Part shown: positions 31,462 through 39,485 of the stretch, one piece after another
How positions within the stretch are numbered: position 1 is the first letter of the stretch
How the letters are laid out: each line of letters opens with the position of its first letter
Virus record (IMG/VR): IMGVR_UViG_3300032895_000010
Location: 1-39,703 of that record
DNA length: 39,703 bases
Reading direction: 5' to 3' (one strand)
Origin: a virus
Translations under genes and position numbers: made by a program
Notes under the pieces: generated by a model
Databases searched by the model: none
Seen by the model: only the letters and a program-made list of their open reading frames with translations
Told to the model about the DNA's origin: nothing

Positions 31462-32955
31462 ATGCCTGATGAAACTAAAACTGTTACAGTAGATGATAAA
31501 ACTTTTCAAATTAAGGTACCAAAAGGATCGTCAAAAGAATTTATAGAACAAGCTGCCGGAGATTACTATGACAAGAATTATACCAAATCGAATAGAGGAT
31601 TAAGTTATCGAACTACTGCTCCAGATGTTAATTTACCAGATATCCCAGAATCTAAAACTGAAGGATTTGGAGAAGCGTTTAAATCTTCAGCCGCACCTAT
31701 AGTACAAAATCCTGTTGGTGCATTAAATACTGTAATGCCTGGAACTGAGCAAATTAATCCTCAACAATTTGCACAGCAAATGCAAAATCCTTTACAAGAT
31801 GTTCCAGGTTATGATGCAATAAGAGATTTATTTGCTGGTAATCTTTCTGGAGCCGCCGGCCGCGCAGTAATTCCGGCACTTTATATGGCTGCTGCATCTC
31901 CAATGATTAGAGGAGGAATTAGAGGAGGAATGAGATCAATTCCTCCAACAGTTCAAGATATAGCTTCTAGAGCTACTCCGTTGGAAAGAAATTTAGGACG
32001 TGCGGCTGGCGTTGGAATAGGATATGAAGGCGCACGCTGGCCTGGAGCTATTGCAGGAGGAGCATTAGGAGGGGAATTAGGTCCTACGATATTACATCCT
32101 ATTCAATTATTAGAAGGAATTTTAAGAGGTGCTGAGCGAGGTTCTGCCGGAAAATCATTAATTCCACAAATGATGAGCAATATTCCAGAACCTTTGCCCC
32201 AGGCAAAGTCAGAAAATATAATTTATCCAAACTTTGACCGTCAAATTGAAGGTCATCCTCCAATAGTTACTGAACCTTCATTTAATGACCCACAAACTAG
32301 AATTCCAGGCCCCACTCCCCAAATTTCTAAACCACCAATTATAACTCCAGCTCCACAAGCTCCAAATGTTAACGTTGGATCTCCAGAATTTTGGCAGAGA
32401 CTTCAACATTTAGATCCATCTAAATTAAAAATGCCTGATATTGGAGTACCAGAAACTAAACCTGTTCCTGCTACAGAAAATCAACAAGTTCCTTCTGTAA
32501 CTGCTTCAGTTAAAAATCCTCTACCTTCTGGTGAATCTTTGGATTTGGCTGAAAAACCTGCTGAAAGTAAGCCTAGTAAGCAAGTCGAAAATCCTATAGA
32601 AACCCCAGGACAGAAAGCCGCAAAACGAGCTAAGGAAGCTGTAGAGAAAAATAAAGAAAATCCAGGATCAACCGTGAACAAAGGATTTAAGTTTACTCAC
32701 AAACAAATGGGAGATATTGCTAAATCAATTTCAACTCCCGAAGATAAAATAACTATGCAAGAAGTTGGAAGATTCATTCACAATAACTACGGTGAAGGTA
32801 GTTATGAAGAAGGTAAATTCAATAAAGATTTTGGAGCTAGTAGAGAATCGAAATCAGGTAGAAAACAAGTTGGTGAGAACGTAACTAAGTCTCACGAAGC
32901 TATGATTAAAGAAGGAATTAGAAAATATATCAAAGATAATCCTCATGAATTTTAA
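31462..32955 (+). CDS. Internal virion/ejection protein with glycine-zipper segments (497 aa)
   Basis: AGGAG precedes the ATG. The N-terminal 50 residues look like a small folded domain (VTVDDKTFQIKVPKGSSKEF). Residues about 135-215 contain Gly/Ala-rich helices able to insert in membranes (AASPMIRGGIRGGMRSIP; GRAAGVGIGYEGARWPGAIA, then GGALGGELG). A long Pro/Lys/Glu-rich linker and a basic C-terminal domain (MGDIAKSISTPEDKITMQEV) follow. This fits a large ejection protein that crosses the host membrane. It is the last late gene. Its TAA overlaps the TAA of the convergent gene. Confidence 0.7.
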   Translation: MPDETKTVTVDDKTFQIKVPKGSSKEFIEQAAGDYYDKNYTKSNRGLSYRTTAPDVNLPDIPESKTEGFGEAFKSSAAPIVQNPVGALNTVMPGTEQINPQQFAQQMQNPLQDVPGYDAIRDLFAGNLSGAAGRAVIPALYMAAASPMIRGGIRGGMRSIPPTVQDIASRATPLERNLGRAAGVGIGYEGARWPGAIAGGALGGELGPTILHPIQLLEGILRGAERGSAGKSLIPQMMSNIPEPLPQAKSENIIYPNFDRQIEGHPPIVTEPSFNDPQTRIPGPTPQISKPPIITPAPQAPNVNVGSPEFWQRLQHLDPSKLKMPDIGVPETKPVPATENQQVPSVTASVKNPLPSGESLDLAEKPAESKPSKQVENPIETPGQKAAKRAKEAVEKNKENPGSTVNKGFKFTHKQMGDIAKSISTPEDKITMQEVGRFIHNNYGEGSYEEGKFNKDFGASRESKSGRKQVGENVTKSHEAMIKEGIRKYIKDNPHEF

Positions 32956-33182
32956 GTTTTTGAATTTTTAATTTTTCTGGCTTGAAGACATAACTGTTTC
33001 AATAAATTATGTATAAATTCAACATCATATCCCCACCTGGATGCAACGTCACAATAGTTCATTGCATCAATTAATTCATCATCCAATTGCTCTAATGGAT
33101 GTCCTATAAATTCAGGACCGTATTTAATCTGTCCCAACCTCCATTTTTCTTTCTTGGCTTCTTCGATTGATAAATTAGTCAT
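32952..33182 (-). CDS. Small MazG-like/unknown protein (76 aa)
   Basis: The protein opens MTNLSIEEAKKEKWRLGQIK and has a central helix HPLEQLDDELIDAMNYCDVA (28-47). The EQxxDELxDAxNY pattern resembles the acidic metal-binding helix of MazG-like nucleotide pyrophosphohydrolases, but only one such helix is present and the protein is short, so enzyme activity is uncertain. It is the last gene of the - strand block. Its TAA (32954-32952) overlaps the + strand TAA (32953-32955), and no terminator is seen between the convergent operons. Confidence 0.55.
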   Translation of the reverse strand: MTNLSIEEAKKEKWRLGQIKYGPEFIGHPLEQLDDELIDAMNYCDVASRWGYDVEFIHNLLKQLCLQARKIKNSKT

Positions 33183-33186
33183 AAGA

Positions 33187-34416
33187 TTAATTACTCGACT
33201 TTCTTACGTAGTCTAAATAATCTCTTACTACATCATCTTTCATAGTAATAAATTGATCTTGTCCTCTAGTTAAACTTATCATTCCTGCTTGAAGTAAAGT
33301 CTCAATTACTATATCTAAACTCATAGGATCAATGTCTCCCCAATACTTTCTAAGTATTTGTGATCGAGATAATCTATGATCTGGATGTGACAGGAGTGAA
33401 CTAATGACTAATTTAGTTTGGGCAACTACACTTGATCCGCCGCCCATTGACATTCTTTTAGTTCCTAAAGCACAATTCATTGCTTCAGCTTTTGCTTCTT
33501 GTAATGCGTCTAAATCCATTTCTAATTGTAGTCCATTTCTAGCTAATGATAACAATATAGCTAATTTAATTATACTATCACCTATTCGATTATATACTCC
33601 AGTTTTTTCATCTGGGGCTGATGGCATAAAATCATTATACCAATCATCGTACCACTCCCCAGTTTCCTTAGTCCAATGAAACTCTCCACGTAACTTAGCT
33701 AAATCTTGTAAGAATGGAACGAATTGATCTAAATTAACTAATTTTTTTGGAGGACTAACCAAAGAATTTGGAGTGGGTTTGTCATCTGAATAAACTATAA
33801 AAGTTCTTGCTATGAAACCACCTTTAACATCAGACTGTGGAATAGTTTCAGCAAAATGATCGTCATTTGTAGCTCCTATAATACTTAAACATGGTTCTAC
33901 AAGAACATCAATTCCTGTACCTTTTAATGCATTTTCCCACTTTTCTTCATGTTCATGAGTATTATATAAATCAGTTAGAATATGTAGTCCATCAGTATCC
34001 TTAACTAAAAATGATGCTAATTCTCCTGAAATTATTAATGCTTGAGCTTTCTTCGATCCCGTTCCATTTACATTAATCGTAGCACTTGCAGTATTAATAG
34101 ACGGTTTAGGTTCTGGAGATCGTAATTTACCTAGTTCTTGAAGCATTTTAGGTACTGAAGTTCTACCAGTAATTACTCTAGCTTCGCCAGATTTTTCTAC
34201 TAACTGTCTACACACACGTATCGGAACACCTTTTTTCATTCCTGACTTTGCAATGATAAATGTATAGATGTTAGGATACAATCTATAAATATGTCTTTCC
34301 ATCCATATATTTTTCTTTATGACGGCTGACATTGCCGTAACTGCTGCCCAATAATAGAATCGGCTCGGAGCCTCGGTTTCTGAGTGCACCTGAACTATAT
34401 CGTTGATCCAATTCAT
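33187..34416 (-). CDS. DUF3987-like replication ATPase/helicase candidate (409 aa)
   Basis: The N-terminal region SRFYYWAAVTAMSAVIKKNI (18-37) and the P-loop FIIAKSGMKKGVPI (AKSGMKKG, 56-63) match DUF3987-type ATPases. They have a degenerate Walker A ending in KG/KS instead of GKT. LIISGELASFL (GEL, 131-133) would stand at Walker B, and KGGFIARTFIVYS with R204 suits an arginine-finger/sensor. A C-terminal winged-helix-like part follows (SHPDHRLSRSQILRKYWGDI). Such proteins often replace a replicative helicase in phages. No primase domain is fused. The family call is moderate and the helicase role is inferred. Confidence 0.65.
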   Translation of the reverse strand: MNWINDIVQVHSETEAPSRFYYWAAVTAMSAVIKKNIWMERHIYRLYPNIYTFIIAKSGMKKGVPIRVCRQLVEKSGEARVITGRTSVPKMLQELGKLRSPEPKPSINTASATINVNGTGSKKAQALIISGELASFLVKDTDGLHILTDLYNTHEHEEKWENALKGTGIDVLVEPCLSIIGATNDDHFAETIPQSDVKGGFIARTFIVYSDDKPTPNSLVSPPKKLVNLDQFVPFLQDLAKLRGEFHWTKETGEWYDDWYNDFMPSAPDEKTGVYNRIGDSIIKLAILLSLARNGLQLEMDLDALQEAKAEAMNCALGTKRMSMGGGSSVVAQTKLVISSLLSHPDHRLSRSQILRKYWGDIDPMSLDIVIETLLQAGMISLTRGQDQFITMKDDVVRDYLDYVRKSSN

Positions 34417-34425
34417 TTGGTCTTT

Positions 34426-34572
34426 TCATCGAAAATCTTGAACTACTTTCCACTTTTTGTCTTTTGTTTTGTAAGTTCTTGAGTTTAACAACTGAATGAT
34501 TACATTACAGTATGGTAGCCAATATGCTATAGCATGATTGTCATCGGACCACAATACCGGAATTAAAATCAT
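34426..34572 (-). CDS. Small hypothetical protein (48 aa)
   Basis: This 48-residue frame (MILIPVLWSDDNHAIAYWLP ...) starts with an ATG that overlaps the stop of the zinc-knuckle gene as ATGA, and ends nine bases before the ATPase gene. Without it there would be a 150-base gap in an otherwise gapless operon, which supports it. The second half is basic (RTYKTKDKKWKVVQDFR). The function is unknown. Confidence 0.6.
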   Translation of the reverse strand: MILIPVLWSDDNHAIAYWLPYCNVIIQLLNSRTYKTKDKKWKVVQDFR

Positions 34573-34760
34573 TCGTGTAATTTTGCTTTCTTATTTCTTT
34601 CTGAAGCAAATTGAAACGGCAAGCAAAACCCGCACGAATAGACTATCATATTCGTTTGAGTACCTTCATCTCTAGTTGGATAAACTGCTGGCTTGATTTC
34701 TCTTATTTGAAAAACTACTACTTTATAAATAGCATCTCTTTGACAATGATAACATTTCAT
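34569..34760 (-). CDS. Small zinc-knuckle protein (63 aa)
   Basis: Two CxxC pairs, CYHC (3-6) and CGFC (43-46), frame a beta-rich middle (YKVVVFQIREIKPAVYPTRD). They should bind one zinc in a ribbon fold. The C-terminus is basic (ERNKKAKLHE). Small zinc ribbons between replication genes often bind nucleic acid or a polymerase partner, but the target is unknown. It is coupled to the polymerase gene upstream by ATGA and to the next gene by a second ATGA. Confidence 0.7.
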   Translation of the reverse strand: MKCYHCQRDAIYKVVVFQIREIKPAVYPTRDEGTQTNMIVYSCGFCLPFQFASERNKKAKLHE

Positions 34761-37225
34761 ATTATAATCTTGGACATCCCATCTTGAAATTGTTCATTTT
34801 TCTCGATCCATCGCTTACCAACTTTTATTTCGCACGGTATTACTAAATCATAATCTCGGCTTAAGGTGCATTTCCTAAAATTAATCGGTTGTTCTGATTC
34901 ATGCTTAACAATTTTTGCACAGCAATTAATCATATCATTTCTGATTAAAGCTAAAAATGAATCATGACTCTCTAAAACTGGAAAGAATTTATTTCGTAAT
35001 TCTGAATAATTTTTATATATTCTTTGCAAAGCGAATTTAGTTTGATCGCTTATTGTAGCTTGAGGAATTTGTGCGAATGCTTCTTTAAATAAATCATCTC
35101 CCCATTTATTGAAAAATTGTCTCTTTCGTCCATGTGGGCTGTAAAGAATGCAATTATTATCTGCTAACGCTTGAATTATCTCTGCATGAAAAACTTGTTT
35201 AATCTGAGGATTAGCTGCATGAAATTGTTCTAAGTACTTACCCATTTTCCATTCAGAAATGAATATTCCATACTTAGCCATGTTAAGCATTCCTTCATGC
35301 TTACCCATGTTATAGTTTCCAGCATGTCTAGTTTTCTTTCCAATTTGTCTATAGAAATCAGTTATTTCATCGAAAGTTAAACTACATACCATCATTGCAG
35401 TTGTAGTATGTCTATCATCTTTCAATCCAAATTTATTACGTTTAAACTCTGTTCGTGCGTAAGATTCTAACGCACTCCAGTCTTTTGCAAGCACACAAAC
35501 TACACGATCTTCTGCTTGTGATAAATCTGGTTCAATAAAACTATAACCTTCGTCTGCTACAAACATAGAACGCAAATCCGCACCACCAGCATTCATGGTA
35601 GGATCTTCGTGTTTAGTCATTGTTTGAAATGCTAAACCTTCTTGCATGATTACGACGGGCGCGCGACGGACTTGTGTAGAAGTTCTACCAGATTCAGTTC
35701 CACATATCATCATTTCAGTTCTAACCCTGTCATCACTGCTACAATTAAATTCAAGATAAGTTCCGATAGTTTTACGGATCTTTCTTTGTTCAAGTATACC
35801 TTTAATGATATCACGTTTCCTTTGATCTTTAACCGCATTATTAGCAAGGCTCTTAAGAGTAGACTCGCCGGTATCTTTTCTAACAGGACATTTGAGATAT
35901 CCGTAAAGTAAGTTGGCAACTTGTTTAGGCGAATTAGGATTAAATTTCCGAAATGTGTCTCTAAGATTTTCGTCTCCGTCGATGATACTATTGATGAGTT
36001 TTTCATATTTTTCGTCTCTTAATTCTGAATATTTCTTATGCAAATTCTTTCTAATTAATTCGTCCACTTTTAAGCCTACATCTTCCATATCTGAATATAG
36101 TCGATGTAATGGCATTATTTTGTCAAAGAAGAAATTTTTAAGTTCTGGTTCATCATTCAGCAATTGCATCTCCTCTTCGTAACACTCGTATTCAACTGCC
36201 GCATCTTTAGCGTTATATAGTTGTAAACGATCAAAACTATGTTTGCGTGCGTCATATTCTTTTCCTTCATCTTTGTAATACGGTTCTTCCGTCAAGATTG
36301 ATGATATTACATTTAATTTCTTTGGAAACTCACAATACAATGCATGCCAAGCCAGCATCGTATCGAAGAATAAATCATGAGTTTTTAATCCAATTTGTCT
36401 CAAACATTTCTCATCAAATTTTCCGTTTTGAGCACCTAATTTAATGTTTGTGTCTTGAAAGAATTCTGCTAAAGTTTTCCAGATATAAACTAATTCATGA
36501 TCTGTTAACCTATCTGATAAAGTTGGTACGCTAATCGCGTGTTGTTTGTTGAAAGCTAATGATACACAATTGACTATAGTCTTTGAAGTTTCAACATCAT
36601 AGAACGCTATAGTTTCTTGACCTTGATAATACTGTTCAATAAACCTAATTAATTGAAGGGAATTTCGACAAATTTCTAAATGTCTTCGTGGTAGGATTAT
36701 TTCGGGGAAGTTACTTTGCTGTGCGGCTCTTGAGACATCATGTTTAATTAAAGCTAAATCAGACCATTTCGCTGCATTACCGCCATCGCCGTCATGCAAT
36801 AATGACGCCGGATGTAACGTTGCTACACATTTGAATTTTGTGTTATGTGATTGAAGAATCGAACCACGATAGCTTTCTATCCCGTTACACTTAGTTAATG
36901 CTTCTAATGCAGTATTTCCTACTAAAAGTAGACAATTTGGATTAAGTAGATTCAATTCATCAATTAATTCAGGAATGAATTGCTCTAAACTATAACCTAT
37001 TAAATTTAAATCTTTGATTTTGTTATTTGGAGGACGTACTTTACAAACGTTTGTTACGTATACTCTATCTCGTGAAATTCCTGCATTTTCAAGACATTCA
37101 TTTAATAGATTTCCAGATGGTCCTACGAATGGGAATCCCTCACGTTCTTCGGCCGCACCAGGAGCTTCACCAATAACAGCTAATTTAGCATTCGGTGGTC
37201 CGTAGCCTAATACTTTTCTATGCAT
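34757..37225 (-). CDS. Uracil-DNA-glycosylase-like / DNA polymerase I (family A) fusion
   Basis: The N-terminal 165 residues match family 4/5-type uracil-DNA glycosylases: GEAPGAAEEREGFPFVG (19-35), YVTNVCKVRPPNNK (56-69), LLLVGNTALEAL (99-110) and HPAS (138-141). The iron-sulfur Cys set of family 4 is not evident, since the N-terminal CxxC is absent. A 3'-5' exonuclease follows: FYDVET (D210, E212), NGKFD (D271), YNAKDAAVEY (Y337, D341). The polymerase has TESGRTSTQ (510-518), motif A EPDLSQAEDR (D567), O-helix RQIGKKTRHAGNY (R626, K630, H634, Y638) and motif C SHDSF (D755). His634 replaces the usual Phe/Tyr, and Ser756 the usual Glu. It is the replicative polymerase, with proofreading, plus a possible uracil-sensing module as reported for SPO1-like phages. 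Confidence 0.9.
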   Translation of the reverse strand: MHRKVLGYGPPNAKLAVIGEAPGAAEEREGFPFVGPSGNLLNECLENAGISRDRVYVTNVCKVRPPNNKIKDLNLIGYSLEQFIPELIDELNLLNPNCLLLVGNTALEALTKCNGIESYRGSILQSHNTKFKCVATLHPASLLHDGDGGNAAKWSDLALIKHDVSRAAQQSNFPEIILPRRHLEICRNSLQLIRFIEQYYQGQETIAFYDVETSKTIVNCVSLAFNKQHAISVPTLSDRLTDHELVYIWKTLAEFFQDTNIKLGAQNGKFDEKCLRQIGLKTHDLFFDTMLAWHALYCEFPKKLNVISSILTEEPYYKDEGKEYDARKHSFDRLQLYNAKDAAVEYECYEEEMQLLNDEPELKNFFFDKIMPLHRLYSDMEDVGLKVDELIRKNLHKKYSELRDEKYEKLINSIIDGDENLRDTFRKFNPNSPKQVANLLYGYLKCPVRKDTGESTLKSLANNAVKDQRKRDIIKGILEQRKIRKTIGTYLEFNCSSDDRVRTEMMICGTESGRTSTQVRRAPVVIMQEGLAFQTMTKHEDPTMNAGGADLRSMFVADEGYSFIEPDLSQAEDRVVCVLAKDWSALESYARTEFKRNKFGLKDDRHTTTAMMVCSLTFDEITDFYRQIGKKTRHAGNYNMGKHEGMLNMAKYGIFISEWKMGKYLEQFHAANPQIKQVFHAEIIQALADNNCILYSPHGRKRQFFNKWGDDLFKEAFAQIPQATISDQTKFALQRIYKNYSELRNKFFPVLESHDSFLALIRNDMINCCAKIVKHESEQPINFRKCTLSRDYDLVIPCEIKVGKRWIEKNEQFQDGMSKIII

Positions 37226-37235
37226 TATCTTTTTA

Positions 37236-37511
37236 TTAGTTTATTGCTTGGTCTTTTTGTTTATTGTGTAACTCTGCTTCAGCAATGTCCAAAAATTCAT
37301 TTACCTCAGTAAAATGTTTTCTAAATATTCGAATCATTGTTATAAAACTATTATCTAATCCAATTTTAAAAGTTTGAAGTGGAATGAATGCTCCACCGAA
37401 GAAACATATTTTTAACAACTTCTTTGAATCTTCTGGAATGTCTAAATTACACAAAGTTATCTCACAAAACTTTTCAAAGCATTCTTCTAGTGTCGTATGT
37501 TCTTTTTCCAT
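37236..37511 (-). CDS. Hypothetical protein (91 aa)
   Basis: I choose the ATG at 37511: it overlaps the previous stop as TAATG and has GGAGG a few bases upstream. A TTG four codons earlier lies inside that ribosome site. The protein (MEKEHTTLEECFEKFCEITL ...) is helical and acidic, with four Cys but no paired zinc pattern. It has a hydrophobic centre (LLKICFFGGAFIPLQTFKIG). No family is recognised. It lies ten bases upstream of the polymerase gene. Confidence 0.6.
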   Translation of the reverse strand: MEKEHTTLEECFEKFCEITLCNLDIPEDSKKLLKICFFGGAFIPLQTFKIGLDNSFITMIRIFRKHFTEVNEFLDIAEAELHNKQKDQAIN

Positions 37512-37885
37512 TATTTCCTCCAAGAATCTAAAATCTCTTCTAAGTTATTTTCATACTCACCCCAATCAGCATCAAGTTCGATAGCAAGTAATTTCTCAAT
37601 TAGACTTGCAAATTTATGCTGTTCATGATAAGGTGCATCTTTTGAATCTCCAGGTTCATCTAATTCTGGATGATTCATATCAAATTCGTCTACTTGTTGT
37701 TGAGTAATTGAATATGCATAACATAAAACTGCTTCAACTAACTCATGAATACCAGCTAGAATATTATACCAAATATTACCAGTCTCAGATACTTTTATTA
37801 CTAAAGTATCTCCAATTGATTGCCAATCACCGATTGTATTATATCGTTGATCGTTATGATCTATAGTTTCGATTGTGATTTTCAT
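37511..37885 (-). CDS. Conserved-looking phage protein with HExxE motif (124 aa)
   Basis: The opening MKITIETIDHNDQRYNTIGD, a beta strand DTLVIKVSETG, and then a helix AGIHELVEAVLCYAYSI with HELVE (47-51) and an acidic C-terminal half (APYHEQHKFASLIEKLLAIE) form a pattern I recall from many phage genomes. HExxE could bind a metal, but an extended zincin motif is missing and no activity is known. It is likely the first gene after the hairpin at 37890-37929. Confidence 0.65.
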   Translation of the reverse strand: MKITIETIDHNDQRYNTIGDWQSIGDTLVIKVSETGNIWYNILAGIHELVEAVLCYAYSITQQQVDEFDMNHPELDEPGDSKDAPYHEQHKFASLIEKLLAIELDADWGEYENNLEEILDSWRK

Positions 37886-37889
37886 AGTT

Positions 37890-37929
37890 TTAAAAAATTA
37901 AGGACGGTCAGATTTAACTAACCGTCCTT
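37890..37929 (-). terminator. Hairpin terminator on the minus strand
   Basis: AAGGACGGT (37900-37908) and ACCGTCCTT (37921-37929) form a perfect 9-base stem with a 12-base loop. Read on the minus strand it is followed by a T-rich run (AATTTTTTAA) and lies right after the stop of the acidic gene at 37934. It should end or attenuate that transcript before the polymerase operon. Confidence 0.8.
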
Positions 37930-37933
37930 GAAT

Positions 37934-38083
37934 TTATTCTTTTACTTCGTCTTCTTCGTCTGATTCTTCAGAATCTTCGTCGTCTTCTTCTTCTTCGTCG
38001 TCTTCTTCTTCGTCATCAGAAGTGTCTTCTTCTAACTCCTCTATTTCCTCATCGGTTAAATCTTCGTCCTGATCTACGTACAT
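37934..38083 (-). CDS. Extremely acidic small protein (49 aa)
   Basis: This frame encodes MYVDQDEDLTDEEIEELEED and then almost nothing but Asp, Glu and a few Ser, ending EVKE. By my count 35 of 49 residues are Asp or Glu. AAGGAG stands seven bases before the ATG, and a clean hairpin terminator follows the stop, so it is a well-marked gene. Such an acidic chain could mimic DNA, as anti-restriction and nuclease-inhibitor proteins do, or serve as a histone-like protein sink or chaperone tail. Its place between the DNA-binding recombination genes and the polymerase agrees with a DNA-protein-directed role. No family can be assigned. Confidence 0.75.
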   Translation of the reverse strand: MYVDQDEDLTDEEIEELEEDTSDDEEEDDEEEEDDEDSEESDEEDEVKE

Positions 38084-38101
38084 AATTTTCTCCTTTTTTG
38101 T

Positions 38102-38191
38102 TTAATATTTATTGGCGCGTCGGTGGGAATTCCCAATCAGACTTATTTCTTTTTTAGAATCCGATACTAAATTATGCACTATCCTGAACAT
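38102..38191 (-). CDS. Possible micro-ORF (29 aa)
   Basis: A 29-residue frame (MFRIVHNLVSDSKKEISLIG ...) fills most of the 134-base gap between the acidic gene and the DUF669-like gene. It is basic at its end and has only a weak AAAGAAT upstream. The same stretch could instead be the leader or promoter of the acidic gene. Confidence 0.25.
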   Translation of the reverse strand: MFRIVHNLVSDSKKEISLIGNSHRRANKY

Positions 38192-38217
38192 AATTCTTTA
38201 TTCGCGCGCCGTAACTT

Positions 38218-38595
38218 CTATTGTCCGATTGGCTTGAAATCGTCAATCTGATTAGTCTTACGACCGTTAAACAAGCCGTTACTGACGTAAATCATCATAC
38301 GTTTCCCAACGCCATTATCCAAGCTGTAATTTCCTGATTCAGCTTGAGGCTTTCCGGTTAATACAGCAATTAACGGAGCTGTAAAACCTGGAGCGTTTTC
38401 CCAAAATCTCGTATCTACCGGAACGTCTTTGAATGCAGAATTACCTTCAATTACGAAAGTAACTTTCCATCCTTCAACTCCTGTAGATTTTGATGTAACA
38501 TCTTCTACGGCTTTCATTACAGCGGGATACCATCCTGGTGTAACGATTTTACCTCGAAGAATATCGCCTTGTGATACTGTTAGTGGTTTTGACAT
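38218..38595 (-). CDS. DUF669-like or ssDNA-binding-type protein (125 aa)
   Basis: The protein opens MSKPLTVSQGDILRGKIVTP and has a beta-rich core: GWYPAVMKAVEDVTSKSTGV, GWKVTFVIEGNSAFKDVPVD, KRMMIYVSNGLFNGRK, then DDFKPIG. The Gxy...KxTKxG...hxVxFxIexg...V order recalls DUF669-type phage proteins, which sit beside recombinase or helicase genes and are thought to be single-strand binding or accessory factors. The adjacent Sak4-like ATPase fits that. Direct OB-fold or SSB motifs are not evident, so the function stays inferred. Confidence 0.6.
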   Translation of the reverse strand: MSKPLTVSQGDILRGKIVTPGWYPAVMKAVEDVTSKSTGVEGWKVTFVIEGNSAFKDVPVDTRFWENAPGFTAPLIAVLTGKPQAESGNYSLDNGVGKRMMIYVSNGLFNGRKTNQIDDFKPIGQ

Positions 38596-38666
38596 TGTTT
38601 TGTGTTCTCTTTTCTTTGTTATTTGATTTGTCTATTTGGTTATTAGACCTGCGTTCGCACGCCGTA

Positions 38667-39485
38667 TTAAAGACTTATATCTCCGTTGATTTTCTTGATG
38701 AATTTTTCGTACAAATTACCGCCTCGAAAATCTGGCGGTTCTCCAGTAAAATCTATCTCATTTCCTGGAATCATGAAACTAGTCTTTGCAAAATCAGTTC
38801 CAGTATTTTGCATTAAAACTTTCCTACGTAATTGACCATTCATATCAATTTGATGTGCGAAATGCCATACGTCATCGAATACCGTAGGAATATAAGCCGC
38901 AACGTTTCTACCTGCCGTAACTATACGTCTAGTTACAGTAACTATCTTCGTTTTAATGTCTGGTGCGGATTCCGCAGTCATTACATGGGCGACGATGAAA
39001 ACATTCTTGGGATTACTTTGACGAGAATATAGATTCTTGCACATTTCTAACCAATACTGCTCAATGAATCTAGTCTCTCCGTTGTAATAGTCGTATCCCA
39101 TTAATTCGATTTGTTTCCCGCCCCCAGAAGTTAATTGGAATCTTTTTAGTTGTTCCATGATCTGATCTCCTTTAATTTTGGAGATAGAGTTAAGAGTCAT
39201 GACAACTAATGCAGTTAAAGAATCAAAGATCAAAGTTTCATACGGACAGTGATTCCAAAATTCTTCCATTTTCGTTTGAACGTCAAAAATTGATTCAAAC
39301 GTATCCCAATGAACTTCTTTTTCTGGAAAATGCTTTAAACAAATGTTTGGCATTTTCTTATCAAAATCGAAAACATAGGCATTTGGCCATGATAAAAATC
39401 CTACTGTTTTGCCAGAGCCAGAATCTCCTTTGCCTAAACAAAAAACTCCTTGATCCGCTTTAATTAAATCCTTAGTCGATGGCAT
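38667..39485 (-). CDS. Sak4-like RecA-fold ATPase (AAA_24 type)
   Basis: The best start is the ATG at 39485. It gives MPSTKDLIKADQGVFCLGKG directly before the P-loop, as usual for this family, and GGGGAA lies upstream. A GTG at 39548 would add 21 residues and overlap the next gene by 77 bases. Walker A is GKGDSGSGKT (18-27), and Walker B ends in YETLIFDSLT. A conserved NVFIVAHVMTAE strand and a C-terminal DVWHFAHQI follow. Such single-domain RecA-like proteins act in single-strand annealing or strand exchange of phage DNA, usually with an SSB partner, here perhaps the 38218-38595 product. Length (272) is normal. Confidence 0.8.
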   Translation of the reverse strand: MPSTKDLIKADQGVFCLGKGDSGSGKTVGFLSWPNAYVFDFDKKMPNICLKHFPEKEVHWDTFESIFDVQTKMEEFWNHCPYETLIFDSLTALVVMTLNSISKIKGDQIMEQLKRFQLTSGGGKQIELMGYDYYNGETRFIEQYWLEMCKNLYSRQSNPKNVFIVAHVMTAESAPDIKTKIVTVTRRIVTAGRNVAAYIPTVFDDVWHFAHQIDMNGQLRRKVLMQNTGTDFAKTSFMIPGNEIDFTGEPPDFRGGNLYEKFIKKINGDISL

